This document shows positions 8,845-16,549 of a stretch of 64,000 bases of DNA, one piece after another; position 1 is the first letter of the stretch; every line of letters begins with the position of its first letter. Source of the stretch: Clostridium_AW sp040797845 (lineage in GTDB: Bacteria; Bacillota; Clostridia; Clostridiales; Clostridiaceae). The notes under the pieces were generated by a model. It was not told where the DNA came from. It saw nothing but the letters and a program-made list of their open reading frames with translations, and searched no databases. The translations under genes were made by a program, and so were the position numbers. The DNA lies in NCBI GenBank assembly GCA_040797845.1, contig JBFNFA010000004.1:62001-126000 (forward strand). Reading direction: 5' to 3'.

Positions 8845-11800
8845 GTGATTGTGATTTATGCAAAATTATTTGGTACTCCTATTATTAAAATTAATGAAGA
8901 AGAAATAATTTTTCCATATAATAAGGTAAAGGCTTTATTTTATTATTTGTTAGTAAATAAAAAGGCTAGTAGGGATGAATTAGCAGGTTTATTGTGGACT
9001 GATGAAGAGGAGAATGTAGCTAAGAAAAATTTAAGAAATGCAATCTATAAAATAAAAAAATCTTTCGATGAAGAAGTGATTATATCTCCTAAAAAATCTA
9101 TAGTTATGTTAAATCCCAATATGGATATAGAATTGGATATAGATATTTTTTTAAATGATAAAGATAAGTGTATTGAAGCATACCAAGGAGAGTTTTTACA
9201 GGGTTTTTTTGTTAAAAATGCAGAGGAATTTGAAGAGTGGCTTATTAAGACTAGGGAAAATTTAAAAGAGAAATATATAGAAAAATTATATGATAAAATA
9301 TCAGAAGATATAAAAAATTCTATTGATAATAATATAGAAAGATATGCTAAGCTTTTAATCAATGTAGATGAGTTTGATGAGAAGGCTTATAGGATACTGA
9401 TGGATCATTATAAAAACACTAGAAGTTATGGAAAAGTAATAGATACCTACAATAAGCTTTCTCAATTATTAGATAAGGAATTAGGTATAACTCCTGATGA
9501 ACAAACTCGAGAAATATTTAATGAAGTACTGGATATTATGAATGAGGGACAGAAAGGTAAAACAGTTAGCTCTACGGATTTCTTTTATGGTAGATGTAAT
9601 GAATTGAGGCTACTAGAAAATAACTATAAAAACTTTACTACAGGGAATAATGGCAAGTCGGCCATTATAACAGGAGAAGCTGGCATTGGTAAGAGTAGAT
9701 TAAAAGATAAGTTTATAGAGGATATAGATTCTGAAGAAGTATATATATTTCAAACTAGTTGCTACCAAGTAGAGAAAGAGTACTTTCTAAAGCCTTGGAA
9801 TGCTATTATTTCTAAAATATCAGATACTATAATGAATGATAAAATTACCATTCCAACCGTATGGGAAAATATTATATCTAATATATTTCCGGAATTTCAT
9901 AAAAAAGAAGGAAATACAAATATAAAATTAATAGAAAATATTGAGACTCTTAAATATGAAATGATAGCAGATATTATTTCCGACATATTAAAGAAAATTA
10001 CAGAAAGAAAGAAAGTTATATTTATATTCGAAGATATTCAATGGATGGATAATATGAGTTTATCTTTATTAAGCAGCGTTATGCTTCATCAACATAAAAA
10101 TAACACTATATTTATTGCCACCTGCAGAAATGAATACGATAGTAATGTGGATAAATTTATAACTACTATGAATAGCTATAATAAAATATTAACTATAGAT
10201 TTGCCTAGATTTAACAGTGAAGAAGTTGAGGGTTTTATTAAAAAAGCTATTCCAGATTATCATATTACTAGAGAGATGTTAAAGAAAATTTATGATGAAA
10301 CAGAAGGAAACACTTTCTTTTTAAATGAGTACTTAAATATAATTAAGTCTAATGGAGATACCAATATTATGTCTGTTAAAATGCAAGACATATTGAAAAG
10401 TAGATTCCTCTATATATCTGAGGAAGGTAAAAAAATATTAAATATAGCATCTCTTTTCTTTGATGAGGTGCCCTTAAATATTCTAGAGAATTTAACTGGT
10501 AAGGACCAATTAGAAATAATGGATATAATGGAAGAGTTAGAGAATAAATTTATATTAAAAGAATTAAACACTAATGATAAAATTAGCTTTAAATTTACTC
10601 ACCAAAAGTTAAGGGAGTTTGTTTATATAAAACAATCTGACGGAAGAAAAAAGATTCTTCACAATAAGATTGGTGATTTATTAGAGAAAACCTTAAGAAA
10701 TGATAAAACAGATATAAACACTTACCATAAACTAATATATCATTATTCTAATAGTGAAAATAGAGTAAAGTCTTTAAACTATAAAATAAAAAGTTTAAAT
10801 TTTTATTTAAATTTTAGTCATGAACTATTTCCTATACTGAGCAACGCTGATACAGAGGCTTATAAATATGCTTATTTTAGTAAACAACAAACTATAAAGC
10901 ATTTAAAAGATATTGAAAATTTAGTGAAAGAAGTAAAGAAGAAAGAGGGAGTTACAGAGGAAGTAATTGAGCTAGAAATAGCATTTCTTCATATGAAAGG
11001 TAGGTACTTAATAAGAGAAGGAGATTATGATCAAGGCACAGGATTTATACAGGAAATGATTGAAAAATCATTAGAAATTAGAGATAGGGATTATGCTCTC
11101 GAAGGATATAAGCAAATGATATATTTTTGTATACAGACTAATAATACTGAGCTTATGATAAAATATGTTAGCTCAGCTTTAAACCTTGCAGTAGAGTGTA
11201 ATTATCACAAAGAGATAGGTATATTACTAAGATTAAAAGGGCTATATAATATAATGTGTGGAGAATATGAAGAAGCTGAAAAACTACTCAATGAATCAAT
11301 AAATATATTTAATGTAACAAAGCAAGTAGCGGATAAATATTCTTTGAATATTGCAGCAGCTTATAATTATATTGGAGAAATAAGAAGATTTAATATGAAA
11401 TTTTTAGAATCCTTAAATTACTATGATAAAGCTATAGCCATATGTGAAAATAAAAATGCTTTAACTAGCCTAGCGGTATTTAATATAAATGCAGGTCAGG
11501 CTGCCTTTGACATGGGAGATTATTGTAGAGCTAAAGATTACTTTGAGAAGGCGTATGGATTATATAATCAATTTGATTCTGTATGGAGACGTTCTATATT
11601 AGAGGCATTTATGGCACTTTTACATGTAAAAGAAGGAAATTATAATGAGGCGTTACAATATTTAAAAAATGCAGATTTACATTCTCAAAAAATTAAAAAT
11701 CCTCATGAGATAGGCGTTGTATATAGGGTTAAAGCTGAGATAAGAGTAGGTATGGAGGAAAATGAAAATTTAAATAAAGTATTTAGCAAATATTTAGATA

Positions 11801-11910
11801 AGGATATAAATTATTATTGTGATGAAGGTGTTAAACTTTTAAAGGAAGCTAGAGATAATTATGAAATAGAGGTTATAGATATACTTAGAAAGTCCTATGA
11901 AATATCTTAG
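8845..11910 (+). CDS. SARP/AfsR-like transcriptional regulator (wHTH-BTAD-ATPase-TPR)
   Basis: 1021 residues from a GTG with AGAGGGG upstream. Residues about 1-105 form an OmpR-type winged helix with the AGLLW...KNLRNAIYKIKK pattern. Residues about 106-235 form a bacterial transcriptional activation domain ending KELGITPDEQTREIF. An AAA-like ATPase has Walker A GEAGIGKS at 277-284 and Walker B VIFIFED at 391-397. The C-terminal half is helical repeats of TPR type (for example YDQGTGFIQEMIEKSLEIRD and LNYYDKAIAICENK). This is the AfsR/SARP architecture, best known in actinobacterial antibiotic clusters. Here it lies inside a histidine-degradation island. Three nearby hut promoters carry 11-bp-period direct repeats next to -10, the layout such proteins bind, so I infer that it is the hut activator. 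Its signal is unknown. Confidence 0.88.
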   Translation: MIVIYAKLFGTPIIKINEEEIIFPYNKVKALFYYLLVNKKASRDELAGLLWTDEEENVAKKNLRNAIYKIKKSFDEEVIISPKKSIVMLNPNMDIELDIDIFLNDKDKCIEAYQGEFLQGFFVKNAEEFEEWLIKTRENLKEKYIEKLYDKISEDIKNSIDNNIERYAKLLINVDEFDEKAYRILMDHYKNTRSYGKVIDTYNKLSQLLDKELGITPDEQTREIFNEVLDIMNEGQKGKTVSSTDFFYGRCNELRLLENNYKNFTTGNNGKSAIITGEAGIGKSRLKDKFIEDIDSEEVYIFQTSCYQVEKEYFLKPWNAIISKISDTIMNDKITIPTVWENIISNIFPEFHKKEGNTNIKLIENIETLKYEMIADIISDILKKITERKKVIFIFEDIQWMDNMSLSLLSSVMLHQHKNNTIFIATCRNEYDSNVDKFITTMNSYNKILTIDLPRFNSEEVEGFIKKAIPDYHITREMLKKIYDETEGNTFFLNEYLNIIKSNGDTNIMSVKMQDILKSRFLYISEEGKKILNIASLFFDEVPLNILENLTGKDQLEIMDIMEELENKFILKELNTNDKISFKFTHQKLREFVYIKQSDGRKKILHNKIGDLLEKTLRNDKTDINTYHKLIYHYSNSENRVKSLNYKIKSLNFYLNFSHELFPILSNADTEAYKYAYFSKQQTIKHLKDIENLVKEVKKKEGVTEEVIELEIAFLHMKGRYLIREGDYDQGTGFIQEMIEKSLEIRDRDYALEGYKQMIYFCIQTNNTELMIKYVSSALNLAVECNYHKEIGILLRLKGLYNIMCGEYEEAEKLLNESINIFNVTKQVADKYSLNIAAAYNYIGEIRRFNMKFLESLNYYDKAIAICENKNALTSLAVFNINAGQAAFDMGDYCRAKDYFEKAYGLYNQFDSVWRRSILEAFMALLHVKEGNYNEALQYLKNADLHSQKIKNPHEIGVVYRVKAEIRVGMEENENLNKVFSKYLDKDINYYCDEGVKLLKEARDNYEIEVIDILRKSYEIS

Positions 11911-11941
11911 AGTATATTGATTGCTATTTAATATATAGTAT

Positions 11942-11978
11942 ATAAAAAGTGGTTTACATATAGAAGCCACTTTTTATA
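11942..11978 (+). terminator. Intrinsic terminator after the SARP-like gene
   Basis: The stem AAAAAGTGG / CCACTTTTT with a short loop runs into TTTTTATATT. It is A/U symmetrical and may act in both directions. Confidence 0.75.
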
Positions 11979-12234
11979 TTTATATATGAATAAATACTTG
12001 TGCTAGTTAATAAAATTATTAATAAGAAGAAGGAGTTATTGATAAAAAAATAGTATTTGTTACAGTATTAAAAACATTAATTGAATAATTTAATATATTA
12101 TTAAGCTAAAGTGATAATAATTTAAAGGTTTAGTGTGATAATTCGGAATAGTGTTAAAATTGAAAGATAAAAATAAATAAAAACATAAAGCAGAAAATTC
12201 AAATACACACAATCGAACTTAGGTGTTAAAAAAA

Positions 12235-12251
12235 TAGACGTTTTATTGACG
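12235..12251 (+). promoter_or_regulatory. Distal TAGACG direct-repeat pair upstream of the epimerase operon
   Basis: TAGACG (12235-12240) and TGACG (12247-12251) are repeats 11 bp apart, like those at hutU and ftcD2, but no TATAAT follows at the expected distance. It lies about 148 bp upstream of the promoter-proximal copy and may be an auxiliary operator. The rest of 11911-12370 is AT-rich with no gene that I can support. Confidence 0.55.
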
Positions 12252-12372
12252 TTGTGGCGAAAAAAATCAATATAAAGAATAAAATGTAAGTAATAATCTA
12301 AAAAATAAAGTTGATTTTACATTGTATTACATTTTAAATGAAAAAAATGGTTTGCAATTTTAAATTTTTAAA

Positions 12373-12414
12373 AGATTCAAAATAGACTCTTATTTGACGA
12401 AATTATGATATAAT
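12373..12414 (+). promoter_or_regulatory. Promoter of the epimerase-permease-hutH operon with 11-bp repeats
   Basis: AGATT (12373), AGACT (12384) and TGACG (12395) form three repeats with an 11-bp period, followed after nine bases by TATAAT (12409-12414). The distance from TAGACT to TATAAT is 26 bp, identical to hutU. A start site near 12421 is expected. Confidence 0.68.
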
Positions 12415-12460
12415 TGAATTGTACAAAAGATAAATGATTCACGAAAGGAGGAGATGGAAA

Positions 12461-13318
12461 ATTAAGCTTCATTTTGTTAAGGTAAATCCAGTGGAGAATA
12501 TGACAGTATTTGTTTTAGATCAAGTGCCAAGGGATGAACAAATGAATGTAGCAATAAAGTTGATGAATTATAACAGTATATATGCAGAACAGGTTGGATT
12601 TATTGAAAAGGCAAACTTTTATAAAGAAGAAAAAAATAAATATCTAAGACTCCAAATGATGGGAGGTGAATTTTGCGGTAATGCAGCAAGGTCTTTAGCG
12701 GCATTAGTGGTTTACAATGAATATCCTTATTTTACTAAAGAAATGGATAAGTATATAGTGGACTTAGAAGTATCTGGAGCTGAAGATTTGATTCGCTGTG
12801 AAGTCCGTGAAACAGAAGATAGCCATGTGTACATGTCTAATGTGTACATGCCTCTACCAAAGGAAATTAAAGAATTTTCCATAAAGACAAATGATAACGT
12901 TTTTTCTGGAGTAAAGGTGGAATTTTCGGGAATTACACATTTTATAGTGGATAGAGAAAAAATAAAGGATAGAAAATACTTTTTTAAACTATTAAAAAGC
13001 GAAATGGATAATAGTGATTATGATGCATTTGGAATAATGTATTATGATTATAAGGAAAATTATCTAGAGCCATTAGTTTATGTAAAAGGTACTGATAGTC
13101 TAGTGGAGGAAAGAAGTTGTGCATCAGGGACATCAGCATTAGGTGCAGCGTTAGCCTACACAAGAAGATGTTCCGTAGAAGAAAAAGTTAAGCAACCCGG
13201 TGGAGAGCTGCAAGTTATAGCTGACTGGAAAGAAAATAAAGTAACCCATGTTTGTTTGGATGGTTTAGTAAAAATTGTAGCTGAAGGAAAAGTAAACGTA
13301 GACAATTTTAATGTTTAA
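12461..13318 (+). CDS. DapF-fold cofactor-independent amino-acid racemase/epimerase, candidate histidine racemase
   Basis: The protein has the two-cysteine active site of PLP-independent epimerases: GGEFCGNAARS (Cys72, numbering from the ATT) and ERSCASGTSALG (Cys220). Spacing is close to diaminopimelate epimerase. DapF itself is usually annotated with lysine genes. Here the gene is first in an operon with a permease and hutH, so conversion of D- to L-histidine, or of a related amino acid, is the likely role. Known relatives include the histidine racemase CntK. The start is unusual: AAAGGAGGAG at 12444-12453 is correctly spaced for an ATT codon at 12461, giving an N-terminus KLHFVKVNPVENMTVFVLD that aligns with DapF starts. 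The upstream in-frame ATG at 12434 has no ribosome site and would place the Shine-Dalgarno inside the gene. Confidence 0.78.
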   Translation: MKLHFVKVNPVENMTVFVLDQVPRDEQMNVAIKLMNYNSIYAEQVGFIEKANFYKEEKNKYLRLQMMGGEFCGNAARSLAALVVYNEYPYFTKEMDKYIVDLEVSGAEDLIRCEVRETEDSHVYMSNVYMPLPKEIKEFSIKTNDNVFSGVKVEFSGITHFIVDREKIKDRKYFFKLLKSEMDNSDYDAFGIMYYDYKENYLEPLVYVKGTDSLVEERSCASGTSALGAALAYTRRCSVEEKVKQPGGELQVIADWKENKVTHVCLDGLVKIVAEGKVNVDNFNV

Positions 13319-13343
13319 ATAAAAAAATAAAGGGGGAATAATA

Positions 13344-14645
13344 ATGTTATTATTTAATCCGGTAGTAATTTCAGTTATAGTTATGGCAGCACTTTGTTTA
13401 TTAAAATTAAATGTAATTTTAGCTATACTTGCAGCGGCATTGGTAGCTGGGCTTTCAGCGGGAATGCCTATACCAGAAACTATGACGGTATTAATAAGCG
13501 GAATGGGAGGAAACTCTGAAACAGCCTTAAGTTATATCTTATTAGGAGCACTAGCAGTTGCTATTAACAAGACGGGATTAGCTACTATATTGGCTAAAAA
13601 AATAGCCGGTGGAGTTAAAGGAAAAACAGTTGTATTTACATTAATAATAGCTTTTGTAGCTTGTTTCTCACAAAACCTTATACCAGTTCATATAGCCTTT
13701 ATTCCAATTTTAATTCCACCACTAATTCCATTGATGAATCAAATGAAATTGGATAGAAGAGCTATGGCCTGTGCATTGACCTTTGGACTTAAAGCACCTT
13801 ATGTTACTCTATCAGCTGGATTCGGACTTATTTTCCATAATATCATTAGAGACCAGATGATTCAAAATGGTGTTCAAATAACTACATCTGAAATTGGTGG
13901 AGTTATGTGGATTGGCGGATTAAGCATGTTAATAGGATTATTGATAGCGGTATTCGTTGTTTATAGAAAGCCAAGAGAATATAGTGAAAAACTAATAGAA
14001 GATTTTGAAAATAGTGAAGACGTAAAAATGGGAACTAAACAGTACATGGGGTTATTAGGAGCAGCAGCAGCTTTCGTTGTTCAGATAACTACTAGTTCCT
14101 TGCCATTAGGAGCATTAGCTGGATTACTTGTTATGATAGTTACAGGAGCTATAAAATATAAAGAAATAGACGAAATGATGGATGGCGGAATGAAAATAAT
14201 GGGATTTATAGCCTTTGTAATGTTGGTAGCTGCTGGTTACGGACAGGTATTAAGAGAAACAGGAGCAGTTGAAGCCTTAGTAAATACTACAGCAGGAATG
14301 GTAGGAGGTAAACTTGGAGGAGCTTTCTTAATGTTAGCTGTTGGATTGCTGATTACCATGGGAATAGGAACATCATTTGGAACGATTCCAATACTTGCTG
14401 CAATTTATTGTCCACTAGCTTTAAAACTTGGATTTAGCCCTGCTTCAATTGCTTTATTAATAGGTATTGCAGGTGCTTTAGGAGACGCAGGTTCACCAGC
14501 TTCAGATAGTACTCTTGGGCCTACATCAGGTTTAAATGTAGATGGTCAACATGATCATATTTGGGATACATGTGTTCCTACATTTATATTCTTTAACATA
14601 CCATTATTTATTGCAGGAATAATAGGAGCTTTAATGATAGGATAA
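13344..14645 (+). CDS. Na+/H+ antiporter-family permease, likely histidine transporter
   Basis: 433 residues, with about eleven to twelve membrane segments. It has the layout of the Na+/H+ antiporter (NhaC-like) family that includes B. subtilis YuiF. Features are the N-terminal segment LLFNPVVISVIVMAALCLLKLN, the polar intramembrane motif SQNLIPVHIAFIPILIPP, and a conserved C-terminal GDAGSPASDSTLGPTSGLN loop. Members of this branch are often found beside hutH and are taken to be amino-acid permeases. It lies 25 nt after the racemase-like gene and 63 nt before hutH, so histidine uptake is the simplest role. Substrate and coupling ion are inferred. AAAGGGGG precedes the ATG. Confidence 0.8.
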   Translation: MLLFNPVVISVIVMAALCLLKLNVILAILAAALVAGLSAGMPIPETMTVLISGMGGNSETALSYILLGALAVAINKTGLATILAKKIAGGVKGKTVVFTLIIAFVACFSQNLIPVHIAFIPILIPPLIPLMNQMKLDRRAMACALTFGLKAPYVTLSAGFGLIFHNIIRDQMIQNGVQITTSEIGGVMWIGGLSMLIGLLIAVFVVYRKPREYSEKLIEDFENSEDVKMGTKQYMGLLGAAAAFVVQITTSSLPLGALAGLLVMIVTGAIKYKEIDEMMDGGMKIMGFIAFVMLVAAGYGQVLRETGAVEALVNTTAGMVGGKLGGAFLMLAVGLLITMGIGTSFGTIPILAAIYCPLALKLGFSPASIALLIGIAGALGDAGSPASDSTLGPTSGLNVDGQHDHIWDTCVPTFIFFNIPLFIAGIIGALMIG

Positions 14646-14708
14646 AATATTTTAAATATACAAAAGATATAATATAAAATCATATAAAATACTAAAGGGG
14701 GAATAGCC

Positions 14709-16253
14709 GTGAAAGAAATAAAAGAAGTTATAATAACAGGAAATGACTTAACGCTAGAGGAGATAGTTAATGTAGCAAGAAAGGGATACAAAGTCTCCCT
14801 AAGTGAAGATGCTGTAAAAAGTGTAAAGGAATCAAGAGAAATAATTAATGATATTGTAGAAAATGAAAAGGTTGTTTATGGTGTAACTACTGGTTTTGGT
14901 GAGTTTTGTAATGTAAGTATATCAAAAAAAGATTGTAGTACATTACAGGAGAATCTTATACGTTCACATGCTTGTGGATATGGTCCTAGTTTCTCCACAG
15001 ATATTGTAAGAACAATAATGCTTACTAGAGCAAATGCATTAACAAAAGGATATTCAGGAATAAAAATAGAAACATTAAATACCTTAGTAGAAATGTTGAA
15101 CAAAGGAGTACATCCAGTAATTCCTGAAAAAGGATCATTAGGAGCATCAGGAGATTTAGCGCCGCTTGCTCACATGGTTCTACCTATGTTAGGACTTGGT
15201 GAAGCTGAATACCAAGGAGAAATAATGTCTGGTAAAGAGGCTATGGAAAAGGCAGGAATTCCTACTATTATATTAGATGCTAAAGAAGGTTTAGCATTAA
15301 TAAATGGTACTCAAGTATTGACATCAACAGGAGCATTAGCTACTTATGATGCTATAGAATTATTAAAAGTTAGTGATATAGCAGCTGCATTGACTATAGA
15401 AGCTTTAAGAGGTATAACAGATGCTTTTGATGAAAGAATCCATGTAATAAGAGCACATGCTGGACAGTTAGCTACTGCTAGAAATTTATTGAAATTAGTT
15501 GAAGGTAGTACTTATGTGACAAAACAAGGTGAATTAAGAGTACAGGATGCTTATTCTTTAAGATGTGTACCTCAAATTCATGGTGCTAATAAGGACACAA
15601 TCAATTATGTAAAATCAAAAGTTGAAATAGAAATAAATTCAGTAACAGATAATCCTATTATCACAAGAGAAGGAGATGTAATCTCTGGAGGTAACTTCCA
15701 TGGAGAACCTATGGCACAGCCATTCGACTTCTTAGGAATTGGTGCTGCAGAGATTGCTAATGTATCAGAAAGAAGACTTGAAAGACTTATAAATCCTCAA
15801 TTAAATGATTTACCAGCTTTCCTTGCTAGACATGGTGGATTAAATTCAGGATTTATGATTACTCAATATGCAGCAGCAGCTTTAGTATCTGAAAACAAGG
15901 TACTTGCTCATCCTGCATCTGTAGACTCAATACCATCTTCAGCTAACCAAGAAGATTTAGTAAGTATGGGAACTATAGCTGCAAGAAAAGCTAGAGATAT
16001 AATCCAAAACGCTACAAGAGTAGTGGCTACAGAATTGATGGCAGCTTGTCAGGCTATAGACTTTAGAGCTGATAAAGGCTTTAAGTTAGGAAAGGGAACT
16101 GCAGAAGCTTATAAAGTAATAAGAGAAGCAGTAAACTTTATGGAATATGACACTGATATAGAAATGTATAAAGAATTAGATAAAGTTACAGAAGTAATTG
16201 TTAATGGAAAAATATTAGAAGAAGTTGAAAAGGTTGTAGATTTAGAACACTAA
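14709..16253 (+). CDS. hutH: Histidine ammonia-lyase
   Basis: 514 residues. It removes ammonia from L-histidine to give urocanate, the first step of the pathway. The electrophilic MIO group forms from Ala146-Ser147-Gly148 in GSLGASGDLAPLAHM. The catalytic tyrosine region YGVTTGFG (from Tyr57) and the NGTQ motif are present, as are the late RVQDAYSLRCVPQIHG and SVTDNPI segments. Length is normal for HutH. The start is GTG with AAAGGGGG 7 nt upstream. It is the last gene of the racemase-permease-hutH operon and is followed by a strong terminator. Confidence 0.97.
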   Translation: MKEIKEVIITGNDLTLEEIVNVARKGYKVSLSEDAVKSVKESREIINDIVENEKVVYGVTTGFGEFCNVSISKKDCSTLQENLIRSHACGYGPSFSTDIVRTIMLTRANALTKGYSGIKIETLNTLVEMLNKGVHPVIPEKGSLGASGDLAPLAHMVLPMLGLGEAEYQGEIMSGKEAMEKAGIPTIILDAKEGLALINGTQVLTSTGALATYDAIELLKVSDIAAALTIEALRGITDAFDERIHVIRAHAGQLATARNLLKLVEGSTYVTKQGELRVQDAYSLRCVPQIHGANKDTINYVKSKVEIEINSVTDNPIITREGDVISGGNFHGEPMAQPFDFLGIGAAEIANVSERRLERLINPQLNDLPAFLARHGGLNSGFMITQYAAAALVSENKVLAHPASVDSIPSSANQEDLVSMGTIAARKARDIIQNATRVVATELMAACQAIDFRADKGFKLGKGTAEAYKVIREAVNFMEYDTDIEMYKELDKVTEVIVNGKILEEVEKVVDLEH

Positions 16254-16260
16254 TTATTAA

Positions 16261-16299
16261 AAATCCTGTAGAGCTTAAATTAGCTCTACAGGATTTTTT
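16261..16299 (+). terminator. Intrinsic terminator after hutH
   Basis: A perfect 15-bp stem (AAATCCTGTAGAGCT and its complement) with a 6-nt loop, continuing into a T-run. Confidence 0.93.
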
Positions 16300-16307
16300 A
16301 ATTTGGA

Positions 16308-16428
16308 TTAATTATCATATTTGGTAATTAATTCTTGAAAATGATAAATCATTACAATGACTAGTTATAATAAAATGTAGTGATTAATAACAATAAAATA
16401 GTAGAGGAAATTATCATAATTGATAATT
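16308..16428 (+). promoter_or_regulatory. Two dyads, candidate enhancer sites for a sigma54 activator
   Basis: AATTATCA-N4-TGGTAATT at 16310-16329 and AATTATCA-N4-TGATAATT at 16409-16428 are near-identical 20-bp palindromes. A smaller dyad AATGAT-N2-ATCATT lies at 16340-16353. They sit about 60-180 bp upstream of a sigma54 promoter, the normal distance for enhancer-binding-protein sites. Confidence 0.62.
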
Positions 16429-16488
16429 AAGATTTTTCTGTTAAAGTTAGAAGTATTGATATTCAATGGCTCATAATATATAATTAAT

Positions 16489-16504
16489 TGGCATATATAT
16501 TGCT
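16489..16504 (+). promoter_or_regulatory. Sigma54 promoter of the SDF-family transporter gene
   Basis: TGGCATATATATTGCT fits the consensus TGGCAYRN4TTGCW at every constrained base. The invariant GG (16490-16491) and GC (16502-16503) are separated by exactly 10 nt. The transcript would start near 16515, leaving a short leader before the ATG at 16550. Confidence 0.85.
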
Positions 16505-16549
16505 ATTAATTATATATTATATTATATAAAAATAAATGGGGGGGTTTTT

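Noticed and set aside
8387..8863. A 158-residue minus-strand ORF opposite the TRIC-family gene
   Set aside because: Shadow of a hydrophobic gene on the other strand, with no ribosome site and no family resemblance.
12434..12460. ATG at 12434 as start of the racemase-like gene
   Set aside because: No ribosome site upstream, and the best ribosome site of the region would fall inside the coding sequence; family homology begins at 12461.
16308..16428. AATTATCA dyads as part of a CRISPR or attachment site
   Set aside because: Only two copies, 99 bp apart, no spacer regularity and no cas or integrase genes; an enhancer role fits better.
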